Below are positions 46,601 to 56,286 of a stretch of DNA of 64,000 nt, in pieces. The DNA lies in NCBI GenBank assembly GCA_021521415.1, contig JAIQDT010014620.1:104501-168500 (forward strand), read 5' to 3'. The position numbers and the translations under genes were made by a program. Position 1 is the stretch's first letter. Each line of letters opens with the position of its first letter. Below the pieces are notes generated by a model. The model saw nothing but the letters and a program-made list of their open reading frames with translations, was not told where the DNA came from and ran no database searches. This stretch comes from Bidens hawaiensis. Its lineage: Eukaryota > Streptophyta > Magnoliopsida > Asterales > Asteraceae.

Positions 46601-49600
46601 CGCTGCCATGCATGCGCGCTCAACTCCCGACATGCATGCGCGCTCAACTTTCTGCCGCTATGCATGCGCGCCCGCGGATCACCACTCCGCCGCCATGCAT
46701 ATGCGACCTTGGATCACCATTCTGCCGCCATGCATGCGCGCCGCGAATCAGCATTCTGCTGCCATGCATGCGCACCCCCGCCTCTTACTACGCTGCCATG
46801 CTTGCGCGATGTAAATCAACATTCTGCTGCCATGTATGCGCATCCGCGGATCCTTAGTATGCTGCCATGCATGCTTCCGCAAGCAAAGTTCCCACAAGGC
46901 ACAATCAAAGCCTCAAGGGTCAACTTCTGTTTCCGCAAGCAAAGTTCCCGCGTGGCGTTATCAAAGCCTCAAGGGTCAACTTCTGCTTCCGCAAGCAAAG
47001 TTCCCGCGTGGCGTTATCAAAGCCTTAAGGGTCAACTTTAGCTTCCGCATCAACTTTTGCTTCCGCAAGCAAAGTTCCCGCAAGGCACAATCAAAGCCTC
47101 AAGGGTCAACTTCTGCTTCCGCAAGCAAAGTTCCCACAAGGCACAATCAAAGCCTCAAGGGTCAACTTCTGCTTCCGCAAGCAAAGTTCCCGCGTGGCGT
47201 TATCAAAGCCTTAAGGGTCAACTTTTGCTTCCGCAAGCAAAGTTCCCGCAAGGCACAATCAAAGCCTCAAGGGTCAACTTCTGCTTCCGCAAGCAAAGTT
47301 CCCGCAAGGCACAATCAAAGCCTCAAGGGTCAACTTCTGCTTCCGCAAGCAAAGTTCCCGCGTGGCGTTATCAAAGCCTTAAGGGTCAACTTTAGCTTCC
47401 GCAATCAACTTTTGCTTCCGCAAGCAAAGTTCCCGCAAGGCACAATCAAAGCCTCAAGGGTCAACTTCTGCTTCCGCAAGCAAAGTTCCCGCGTGGCGTT
47501 ATCAAAGCCTTAAGGGTCAACTTTAGCTTCCGCAATCAACTTCTGCTTCCGCAAGCAAAGTTCCCGCGAAACAAAGGCACAATCAAAGCCTCAAGGGTCA
47601 ACTTTAGCTTCCGCAATCAACATCAACCTCCACGCCGTTCGCGAAACAAACAAGCCGCATGCGTGCTCCGGCGATTCAACTCCGCCATAGCATGCCGCAC
47701 GCGCTAAATAATAATTGGCGGATCACATTGTGAACTCCCGCGGATCAATGAATAACTAGCGGGCAACTTAAATGTTGGAAGGGACCAACCTCACATACCG
47801 CGGGTCACTAACGCGCAACCGCGGATCAAATCTGACCTCTGCGGGTCATGGCGAGAAACTCCAGCAGCTTAAGTACAACCTCTGCGGGTCACAAGAAAGC
47901 TTCCGCGGGTCAAACCCGGCTTTTGCGGATCACATGTACGCTTTGAGCAAAGAAATGGCCGGTCAGGTACGGCTCCCGCAGGCCAAGTTAAAGCTCCGAC
48001 ACGATCACCGCGGGTAACATACGTGCCATACTTGGTTGGGAATCCTTATAAACCCATACGGCCTCGCGCCGAATACAAGACCGAATGCGGCTCCGCTCCG
48101 CTCCGCTCAACACGCCATCATGATTAAACCTCTTATAACCCGAAGCAAAGTATACATATGCAAAAAGGTACATTTGGGAAGCACCGGGTCCAAAAAACCG
48201 TACAAGCACCCCTAATAAGTCCAGAACTCCAACTAACCGCTTGCACGCCCATGAGCAGCACTGGACTAGGGGGACTAGTGGAGGTAGGATCCTATATACC
48301 CGGTGGGTCCAGTTTCCAATTTTCTTATAATCATCCAAGAATTTCATTGAAAAACCTATCACCGGAAAAAACAAAAACATGGCGGGCAATTAGAGTCCAC
48401 GCCGCCTCCTGCTCCGGCAAGCAAGCCGCAAGTTGTGATGATCACCGTGGCACAACTCTCCGCCACCGCGCATGCGCTCGCCGTGGTTTAATACAATGCT
48501 AACATTCATGCGCACCACGATAAGTGAACCTCGCCACCGGGTAATGTCATTGCGCCACCACGCGTACACGCCACCGCGGATAACCATCTGGCCGCTATGG
48601 TGCATGCCACCATGCATGAGTTCCACCGCTATGAAGCAGCAGCGCGCCATCACGCATGCGCACTGGCGCCGAGCACCGCACCACCGCGATCCAACACCTC
48701 GCCACCGTGCATGCGCATCGCTAAACAACACACCGCCATCATACTTGCGGATCACCACTACGCAATCACGTCACAAAAGAACACTGCGCCACATGCGTGG
48801 GCGCCGTCGCGGAACAACACCGCGTCATTATGGATTGGCGCCTCCAAAAATTTGGTTTCTTGCATCCGCATCACTGTTCAAGCGGGAAGACATGAAGGCC
48901 ACCATCACGAAGACCACCATGCTTGTTATTTGTATTCCGTTCACGGCATGTCAACCGCTTTCTCATGCGCGTAGGCGGACAAAAACAGGCACAGCGGATT
49001 AACACCCGCCACCGCGGATCAACATTCTGCCACCGCAGTCGCAGATCAACCCTTCCGCCACTCTACATGCGCACCGCCATGATGCTTGCGCGCAGTCGCG
49101 TATCACATTCCACCACCTATGAAAGATTCCAACGCCATGCATGCGCACGCAACCCTTCGCCGTGCATGCGCGCTCAACTCTCCGCCATGCATGCGCGCTC
49201 AACTTTCAGCCGCCATGCATACGCGACCTTGGATCACCACTCCGCCTCCATGCATGCGCGCACCTCAGATCAACACTCCGTTAGACGAACACCGATCACC
49301 GCGGATCATTATGAACACCGCGGGTCACCTATGAACATTCGCAGGTCACTAATGCAAGTCAGTGGATCAAAACAACGTAAGTCGCCTTTGCAACCTCATG
49401 AAAGCTCCAGCATCTGCGGCCACGCGCCAAACATAAAGGTCGGGAGCCTAATAATATCCCAAACGGCTACGCGCCACACTTAAAGGTTGGGAATCCTTAT
49501 AAACCCATATGGCCACGCGCCAAACATAAAGGTCGGGAGCCTAATAATATCCCACATGGCCACGCGCCAAACATAAAGATCGGGAGCCTAATAATATCCC

Positions 49601-51771
49601 ACATGGCCACGCGCCAACGTAGGTTGGGCACACCTCATAATTTGCCCGAGGATGGGAACCTTGTAATACATCCACTTTTAGTCGATATGTTTTTGCAGGT
49701 TCGGCTACGAGTCGCACAAGCACCTATGACATTATTATTATTATCTAGCCGTTTGTGCCTCCATTATTATTTTGAAAACAAGTTGGGATAGTCATCCTGC
49801 GTAGAAGAGGCCCTTGTGGGCCAGCCATCATCATTTTATAGCTCATAAGCCGCAACTCGCGCATGCTCCATTATTTTATAGCTCGTAAGTCGCCTCGCGC
49901 GCAAGCTTCATTATTTTTATAGCTCGTAAGCTGCCGCGCGCGCAAGTTGCATTACATGATTATCGAGATGCGCACTCTATCTTTTATCAGGCCCCGCGAA
50001 ACTATTGTCATGATGCGTGCTATCTTAATCATGCCAGTGCACCATTATTATCATAAAGATCACAACATGTCACCATCATGGAGAAAACCTCTCAAAACTC
50101 AAAGACAATAAAGACAAGGCCGAAGAAAGGGGAAAAACCGCCTCATATCCTAACACACCTTATGAAGTCCAGCGCTCCACCTAAACGCTTGCACGCCTAG
50201 GAGCAACACTGGACTTGGGGGGCTTGTAGGGGTATGGTACTAAACCCGACTTACGACCTTAATTTATTATGTTTGGCTTATTTTATTATATGGACTAATA
50301 CAATATTATTGGGCTGAGGGGGTTTTGTGAAGGTAACCCTAACTGGGCTAGGCCCATTAGGGTACCATGATGGTGGCCATGAGGCTCCCTATATAAGGAG
50401 GTCTCCACCTCCTTATTAAGGGTTGTTCTCAATAAGAGCCACCACCATAACCATTTTTGTGTCTGTAAAGAAGAGATCCTCGAGAATTCTTAGCAGTCAC
50501 CTCCACACCCCCAAAAGCCATTTTAGATCTGAGCGGAGAAGACGATCCGAGATTTGGTTAGATCTCAAGCTACCGGAGAAGAAGATCGAGTCGTGGTTCG
50601 TTTATCTCGAACACCGAGGAACAGTGTCTTGGATCAGGTCAGAACCATTTCATGTTTCTTCAGAGACGTTCTTTTTAGAACCAATGATATGTTGAGAAAC
50701 TGTAAGAACCACATACAGCTTTGTACTATATATTATACAAATTTACAAAAATTATAGTGAACCTATACGTGTGTAGATGTTATGCCATATATATACACAC
50801 AAATATACATATAGAATTAGAGTTTCACCTTGATTCCTCTGTAGAAATCCAATTCCAGTATCTCCGATCATCAATTCCGGTTATTGCTAATCCACTCGAA
50901 GATATCAAAACGCAAGCTTTTCCTGTGACTTTATCCAACCAAACTTTCTGTAAAATTAAAATTCCAAAATCATATTAACAAACTTCATCAAAAACACAAG
51001 AATCACGCCATCCAATCTTCCGATAACTACCAAACTCAATTCCATATCAAACCGAAACCCACGTCATCATTATTACAGTTTCACAGTAATAATCAGTTTA
51101 GAGTGCATATTTGAAACAAATTAAAACCCAAGTTACAACCCTAATTAAAAATCAATAGGGGTGCAAACTGCAAACGAGCCGAGCTGCTCACGTGCTACTC
51201 GAGATCGGCTCGTCAAAAAGCTCGACCAGGCCAAGCTTAAACAAACCCTAGCTTCACTTAAGCCTAAACTAGCTTGTCATTTATATAAATTTTTAATATA
51301 TATTAATTAGTGTGTGTGTATAAATGTTATAAATAAAGTTATAATGGAAAAAATATATAAAGACTAATTAATAAATAGTAAACGAGCCGAGAGCCTGAAT
51401 ACACACACAATATTAAATCAACAGCGTAATCAAACCTTGGTGCCACCATCGATGATATTAGGTGCACTCAACCTCGCATAAACTTCCTTCTTACAAACAT
51501 TCGAGCAAAACCCTTTATCATCAAACACTCTTGACACTATCAGACCATAGTTACTTGGCAGTTTCGATTCCCAAACAAACTCAGCCGTGGATGCACGACG
51601 GAAAGCACGATTGAGAGACGCGAGTCTACAGACATCCTGTGGGTTCAAGTACACCAGAACAGAGCCCACCACACTCTCCGGCAAGTCTCCCAGACTGGAT
51701 TCCGGCGGTGCCGCCGGGACAGAGGTGGTGCTGCTGCCCATGAGGAGAAAAGATGATAGCCCAGATCCCAT
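43610..51771 (-). CDS. PP2A13: F-box protein with phloem protein 2 domain (PP2-A13-like)
   Basis: Three minus-strand exons join in phase: 51771-51436, 50947-50829, 44003-43610, for 282 residues. The F-box (SLGDLPESVVGSVLVYLNPQD...VWESKLP) spans about residues 27-71. The PP2 domain follows: VWLDKVTGKACVLIS, ITGIDDRRYWNWISTEESRF, YLQQIWWFEVDG, GWDIKPVKFHLST, and FSMTQIDCTHTKGGL near the end. Such proteins are substrate adaptors of SCF ubiquitin ligases; the PP2 part is a lectin-like domain. Length is close to Arabidopsis PP2-A13. Intron 2 (44004-50828) is 6.8 kb because an LTR retrotransposon (44061-50662) has inserted only 57 bp before its acceptor site. Without it the intron would be about 218 bp. 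No frame damage is seen. Confidence 0.9.
44061..44501 (+). repeat. 5' LTR of the 44.1-kb element
   Basis: Starts TGTAGGGGTATGG and ends CATGTTTCTTCA. TATA box TATATAAG at 44226-44233. Confidence 0.92.
44226..44233 (+). promoter_or_regulatory. TATA box in the 5' LTR
   Basis: TATATAAG within CTCCCTATATAAGGAGG, itself an imperfect palindrome. The 3' LTR equivalent is at 50390-50397. It points against the host F-box gene. Confidence 0.55.
44502..44517 (+). other. primer-binding site
   Basis: TTGGCGCCATCCGTGG directly follows the LTR and is shared with the site at 15361 except for the last base. Confidence 0.7.
45150..46130 (+). repeat. degenerate ~35-bp array rich in CATGCATGCGC
   Basis: Units of the type CCGCCATGCATGCGCGCC plus a GCGGATCAAC/ GAGGATCAAGAC spacer recur about every 30-40 bp with much variation. 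About eleven exact CATGCATG words were counted here by eye. Long open frames on both strands follow from the GC-rich repeat and show no domain. CATGCA is the RY/Sph core bound by plant B3 regulators. Confidence 0.75.
46550..46875 (+). repeat. second CATGCATGCGC array
   Basis: About ten units of GCCATGCATGCGCGCC with CGCGGATCACCATTCTGC-like spacers, running directly into the 56-bp array. Confidence 0.75.
46865..47640 (+). repeat. 56-bp tandem array with two unit types
   Basis: About thirteen copies of a unit beginning CTTCCGCAAGCAAAGTTCCC and ending AAGGGTCAACTT. Two variants alternate irregularly: one has GCAAGGCACAATC ... CCTC, the other GCGTGGCGTTATC ... CCTT. Shortened units (CTTCCGCAATCAACTT) are interspersed. 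Open frames through it are by-products of the repeat. Confidence 0.9.
48259..48310 (+). other. internal polypurine tract plus LTR-start-like sequence
   Basis: CACTGGACTAGGGGGACT is followed by AGTGGAGGTAGGATCC. The first part matches the polypurine tracts at 22692 and 50210. The second resembles the first bases of the 14.4-kb LTR (GAGGTAGGTCC). It looks like the remains of another element end inside this one. Confidence 0.5.
48600..49270 (+). repeat. dispersed CATGCATGCGC units
   Basis: Further diverged units with CCACCATGCATGAG, GCCATGCATGCGC and CACCGCGGATCAACA words, less regular than the earlier arrays. Confidence 0.6.
49420..49620 (+). repeat. ~47-bp tandem array
   Basis: Four or so copies of GGCCACGCGCCAAACATAAAG.TCGGGAGCCTAATAATATCCCACAT-type sequence, described here by its words ACGCGCCAAACATAAAG and CCTAATAATATCCC. 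Confidence 0.8.
50206..50224 (+). other. polypurine tract of the 44.1-kb element
   Basis: ACACTGGACTTGGGGGGCT immediately before the 3' LTR. Confidence 0.7.
50225..50662 (+). repeat. 3' LTR of the 44.1-kb element
   Basis: 438 bp, TGTAGGGG...TTTCTTCA, followed by the GAGAC duplication. It lacks one GTT triplet present in the 5' LTR. Confidence 0.92.
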
Positions 51772-52190
51772 AGACTGAAACCCAATTGATGGTTTTGGAA
51801 TTGGATTGAAATTTGGAGGAATCTAGGATTTGTCGAACAGAGGAATAAATAACTAAGAAAGTGGTTTTATTTAATTACTTTAATTTATGGATTTGAGGTT
51901 TTTTATATTGGAGTATTTTATAGTTTGAATAACTCACTATCAATGTTTTGATCGTTAACCGGTTTATTGAATATAGTAAAGGATCGGATGACGTTATAAT
52001 TAACTTCGGATACTGTTCTACTTTTTGGAAAGATGAATTTCTTGTGTACCCGGTCATCGTGAGTTCTAAATTCAAAGAGTAGACTATATTTTTTTTAACC
52101 AAATTCATGTTGGTTTCAGAGTTTGGTTTAGGTGTTCCCCCTGAAAACCATATCGTCGGCTGCCATTTGATAATAAACATATTCAGATCC
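51772..52190. other. upstream region of the F-box/PP2 gene
   Basis: Probable promoter side of the minus-strand F-box gene. No convincing TATA box was found; no coding region on either strand. Confidence 0.4.
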
Positions 52191-52194
52191 CTCA

Positions 52195-52556
52195 CTTGTG
52201 GCTTAGTGGTAATGAGGCTTGGGTTCTTCAAGGGAGATCTGAGTTCAATCTCCAATTGTGTCGCTTTGGGTGAATATTGGCAATGAGGGATTTGAGCTAG
52301 GTCTTGCGATGTTATTAGTTCAAATCCCAAGCTCATCCGGGTTTTTGTCCCACCATGTATTACGCTAGATAGGGTTGCTATTGTGGCGGCACAACTGTCA
52401 AGTGGTAGCATGCGGTATGGTTTTCAGAGGAAACGTATAAGAAAAAACTCTAAAGCCAACATGAGCCTGATTAAGAGAACATAGTTTGACTAGAGTGGGG
52501 CAACGATGATTTTCAAATTAGAGAGTGTGGTGACTTAAACACAAAAAAATTAACGT
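52195..52556 (+). mobile_element. tRNA-derived SINE, copy 2, apparently with a doubled head
   Basis: Box A TGGCTTAGTGGT (52199-52210) and box B-like GAGTTCAATCTC (52241-52252) are followed by a second tRNA-like head: TGGCAATGAGGG near 52279 and AGTTCAAATCCC near 52318. The body (ACAACTGTCAAGTGGTAGC, GAGCCTGATTAAGAGAACATAG) matches the SINE at 37650-37948. It ends in CACAAAAAAATTA. Confidence 0.55.
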
Positions 52557-52789
52557 TTTAAAAAATAATAAAAAATAAACGTATTCAGAAATAGCTAAAA
52601 AACTTTGTATTTATAGTTTTTTTATATATATTTAGAAAAAAAAACTCTTTTTATTCCTTATTTCATCTTAATTTAATTAAACAATATTTTTTTTATTATT
52701 ATTTTATGCTATTTCTTCACTCACACGAAAAATAAGATTACGAATGAATACTAAAATTTAATTATATAGATTAGGTGGACATGGACAAC

Positions 52790-53036
52790 GACATTTTTTG
52801 AACGGCGACGATTGACAATCCACAACCGGTCAAGATGTATTATCTGAACCGGGCCCACAACTTGAACTCCGTATTGTGACGAAGCCACACCCTCAACCGG
52901 AGAAACCCGTCTCCTTAGCCGGCCAAAATGGCACCACAGCCTCGACAGTCGGTAAAACCGGGTCGGAATCAAGAATCGAACCTGAGACACCCAGGTCTTC
53001 TATCCTCTTCCTGACCATTGAGGCAAACCCCTCTGG
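52790..53036 (-). mobile_element. tRNA-derived SINE, second family
   Basis: On the minus strand box A TTGCCTCAATGG (53015-53026) and box B GGTTCGATTCT (52972-52982) have tRNA-like spacing. They are followed by a GC-rich body (GACCCGGTTTTACCGAC, GGAGACGGGTTTCTCCGG) and a short A run near 52793. The open frame across it is incidental. Confidence 0.6.
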
Positions 53037-53283
53037 TTAGACATTTGAGTGCTTTAATGACGCATTTCTTATCTAGCAAATATACCGTTAAACCTTTCAT
53101 TAAGGAATTTTAAATTATGCATTTAAAGATAATGTAAAGAACTTTTAAAGTGAATATAATAACACCTAAACTCACATTAGAAATATTTTAGTCACTAAAA
53201 AATAAAATGGCCAAAACCGGCTAAACATATATGAAAGTTTAACAAATTTTAAGATAAAAGAGTAAAAAATTATTCAATTACAA

Positions 53284-53410
53284 TAAAGAGGTAAGTAAGC
53301 GGACAACAAATTGTGTCGCAACCCTTCTTTGAATAACAAACTCGATCCTGTTGAAAACAAAGTTATGATTCTTTGCCATCGATGAGATACTGTATACAAC
53401 CCACTGAACT
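53284..53410 (-). pseudogene. relic of the non-LTR element's C-terminus
   Basis: Read on the minus strand this encodes a diverged match to the last 40 residues of the reverse-transcriptase protein at 11867-14091: VQWVVYS, then FVFNRIEFVIQRRVATQFVV against VQRVVHS and VFSRLGFAIQKGVAAQLVA. It is an old copy with only the 3' end left. Confidence 0.65.
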
Positions 53411-54660
53411 CTTTAACAAATTACACGTTATTTCTGTATTATAATGGCTTAGGGGAAAAGTTGAAAAATGAAATACTATTTTTTATATTATTATCATAAT
53501 CCGTTTAGCATAATTTTATTTGAAGAAAGAATAAATGTCTACATGATCACATGCACACCACCATTATGGCATTATTGTCTTTACAATTTGCATAAATAAG
53601 GTACATACTTGTGATAATATTTTATTAACTATTCATCATTCAAGATTTAACATAGTGTTAACAGTAATGATTTAGTCAATACTTTTCAAAAAGATATATT
53701 TAGCCTAAATAGTTATTTATTATTGACATAATGTTTGAGGAATCACAACAACTAATTTCACAACCCATGCAAAGGAGAGATCCAAGGATACGAGCATGTT
53801 ATTAAAATTGTACATTCTTTCATGTTGCAATGCATCACTTGTATTTCGTTTTATGTAAGAAATAAACTTTGAGGAACCAAAGGTGTTATGTCATGTAAAT
53901 AGTTGAACCATATACATAGTTTTAAAAAGAAAGAATCGATTTTCAATTTTTTGTTATAATTCTAGATTGTTTGCATTCTAGGAGATTAAGATGTCTTGGT
54001 GCTAAGCCCGATTTTTGATTCTTGTATAGTGGGAGGGCTAGCACCTATTTAGAGTTAGATAGTCTTTTCTATCAGGGCCTTTTCTAGTTTGGGAAAATGT
54101 CAGCTAGGTAAAGGTGTCTTATTTTATTTTGTATTGTTTTTTTCATTAATATGGTTTGTTAAGGTCTCGGGCCTTTTTCCAAAAAGGAAAAAAAAAAGAA
54201 TGAAAGAATTGAAAATGAAATATGAAAACACTGTATAAAATATTGAAGTATAAATTCTTAAATTAGAATACAAATTCAACGGTTTGTTATATAACTTGTA
54301 ACTTAACCAACGGTTTGTTATATAACTTGTAACTTAACCAATTAATTGTTCATATATAGAAATATATGGACCAAACATGTTAAGATTGCCAGTGTATAAA
54401 TCGAATTTGTGTTAAGATTGCCAGTGTATAAATCGAATTTGTGCTTACGGTATATATCATTTTGTGTACAATTTTCTTATCACTTTTCGAATAGAGTGGC
54501 CAACATGATTTTATTCGCAAACAGTGCAAGAAAAAGTAAATTTTGTAAAGATTAAGGTTGTGTTTGTTTTTGCTTATAAAGTCTGCAAGGAGCCTATGTT
54601 TGCGAGCGTACAGACATAAGCTCTTGAATACTGTTTGTTTAAAAAAAAAATCTAAAAACT
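53411..54660. other. intergenic, no gene seen
   Basis: AT-rich. A segment at about 53965-54195 ending GGTCTCGGGCCTTTTTCC and an A run could be the 3' end of a truncated L1-type LINE, but this is weak. Two tandem duplications lie at 54277-54442. Confidence 0.45.
54277..54442 (+). repeat. two neighbouring short tandem duplications
   Basis: A 31-bp unit beginning CAACGGTTTGTTATATAAC occurs twice (54277-54338) and, 40 bp on, a 32-bp unit beginning GTTAAGATTGCCAGTG occurs twice (54379-54442). Copies are essentially identical. Confidence 0.85.
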
Positions 54661-54713
54661 ACTTTTATGATCTTAAAAAATAAGTATTTTTCACCATCTT
54701 CACCCTTCTTAAC

Positions 54714-55185
54714 ATCATACCAAATACCAACACCCAATGTCCGTGTCACCACCACCCACTGTCCGCCGCCACCACCACCGTCCGCCGCCACCACCACCCA
54801 CCACCACCGTCCGCCGCCGCCACCACCCACCCACCACCACCGTCCGCCGCCGCCACCACCCACCCACCATCACCGTCCGCCGCCACCACCCACCCACCAC
54901 CACCGTCCGCCACCACCACCCCCGTCGGCCACAACCACCGTCCACTACCACCACCACCCATTGTCCGTCGCCACCACCACCCGCTACCACCATCCACCGC
55001 CACCACTCACCGTCCGCCGCCACCACCACTACCATAGTCCACCACCCACCACCACCGTTCATCACCACCACCATCCATTGTCGGCCACCATCACGGTCCA
55101 CCACCCACCACCATAACCGTCCATCACCACCATCCACCGTTCACCACCACCACAATTGTCTACCACCACCCAATTTCATAGTTCA
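54714..55185 (+). repeat. CCACCACCGTCCGCCG minisatellite
   Basis: About 470 bp of CACCAC/CGTCCGCCGCC units. It leaves open frames in several registers on both strands (Pro/His/Thr-rich or Gly/Val/Trp-rich), which is a by-product of the repeat. No start context, splice sites or neighbouring exons support a gene. Confidence 0.85.
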
Positions 55186-55479
55186 TACACCACTACCAAT
55201 TATTTTAGAAGTCTACAAACGTTAAATGACTTTTATCTACTGTAATATATATGATATGTAACTACTTTTCAGCTTATGCAGACGATATCAAGTTTATAAA
55301 ACAAACAGTATTATATTTTCAGATTGCAGACATTCAGACCACATCTTCAGTTACAGACATTAAATTAGATGAAATTACAATTTTTGTCTTAAAAAACAAA
55401 CACTTAAAAAACTTTCGAAGAAAACTGACAGTTGCATTTTTTTTCCTTTCAAAATTTATCTAAAAACATTACTTTTTAC

Positions 55480-56278
55480 CAGCGACGGAACTACAGGAGG
55501 GTCCGGGGGTCCGTTGACCCTCCGGCCGACCGGATTTTCACTTAATCGGAAATACTTCACGGCGAAACTTTTTGTTAGAGTTTAAACCCTTTAAATCACC
55601 TCTAAGTAAGTGGTTACTGTGGAAGAGGAGAGAAGAGTGGAAGAGGAGAGAAGAGTGAAAACTAATAGGTCTTTTATTTTTTTTCCGGCGAACTATACCG
55701 GTGGTGGAAATATCAAAACGAAGAAGATGAACTGATTGAAGTCTATGACAGCATTGCTGAAAAGTCAATGGCTACTTTACTTATATTTTATTATTATTAT
55801 TATGTAAAATGGTTAATTTACAACACTCTTACACAATTTTTAAATATTCTATAGATGGTTTCTTTTTCCTTTTTTTCTTATTATTTTTAATTTAATTATC
55901 TTACAGTAAATTTTTACATCAGTATCATTTAACTTTGCCAGATAAGTTTCATATCGGTTTACTTGTATACAATTTTTTTATTTAGTTATCATTGTTTTTA
56001 TTTGAGTTTATGTGTATTGTTTGCAACATATTATTTTCCAAGAACTTATATAGCTTCGGAATAATTCTTATTATGTGAAAGAAGTTTATAGTAAAGGAAC
56101 ACTAATCAAACATTAAGATTTCATTAGTTATAATAATAATAATAATAATAAAGAAAAGGTTAAAAAATGGCTTGCTATTTAATAATTTAACTATCGGTGG
56201 CTAGGCTACGAGTTAACCAACTATTGAGATAAAGTTATATTACGACCCTTCGGTTGAAATGTTCTGGTTCCGTCAGTG
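55480..56278. mobile_element. non-autonomous hAT element with perfect 8-bp duplication
   Basis: 799 bp flanked by identical CTTTTTAC octamers (55472-55479, 56279-56286). Ends are CAGCGACGGAAC and the complement of CACTGACGGAAC. The 8-bp duplication and CA.TGACGG-type ends fit the hAT superfamily. No transposase frame remains; the interior is AT-rich with a GGGTCCGGGGGTCC patch next to the left end. Confidence 0.8.
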
Positions 56279-56286
56279 CTTTTTAC

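Larger units (their letters stand above)
44061..50662 (+). mobile_element. pol-less LTR retrotransposon inside the F-box gene intron
   Basis: 6,602 bp with LTRs 44061-44501 and 50225-50662, TG...CA ends and a perfect GAGAC duplication (44056-44060, 50663-50667). Primer-binding core and purine tract match the 14.4-kb element. The LTRs differ at about eight positions plus a 3-bp gap, so it is older than that element. The interior has no gag or pol. It consists of CATGCATG-rich arrays, a 56-bp array, a 47-bp array and an internal tract that looks like another element's end. It is inserted opposite to the host gene's direction. Confidence 0.9.

Noticed and set aside
46865..47640. CRISPR-like regular array
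   Set aside because: Units are head-to-tail 56-bp copies without unique spacers, in a plant LTR element.
53965..54195. Truncated L1-type LINE 3' end
   Set aside because: Only a GTCTCGGGCC...A-run ending is visible; no coding remnant and no clear target duplication.
54667..55225. Proline/histidine-rich and glycine/tryptophan-rich open frames that could be taken for an extensin or glycine-rich protein
   Set aside because: They are readings of a CCACCACCGTCC minisatellite; no signal peptide, no splice context, and open on both strands.
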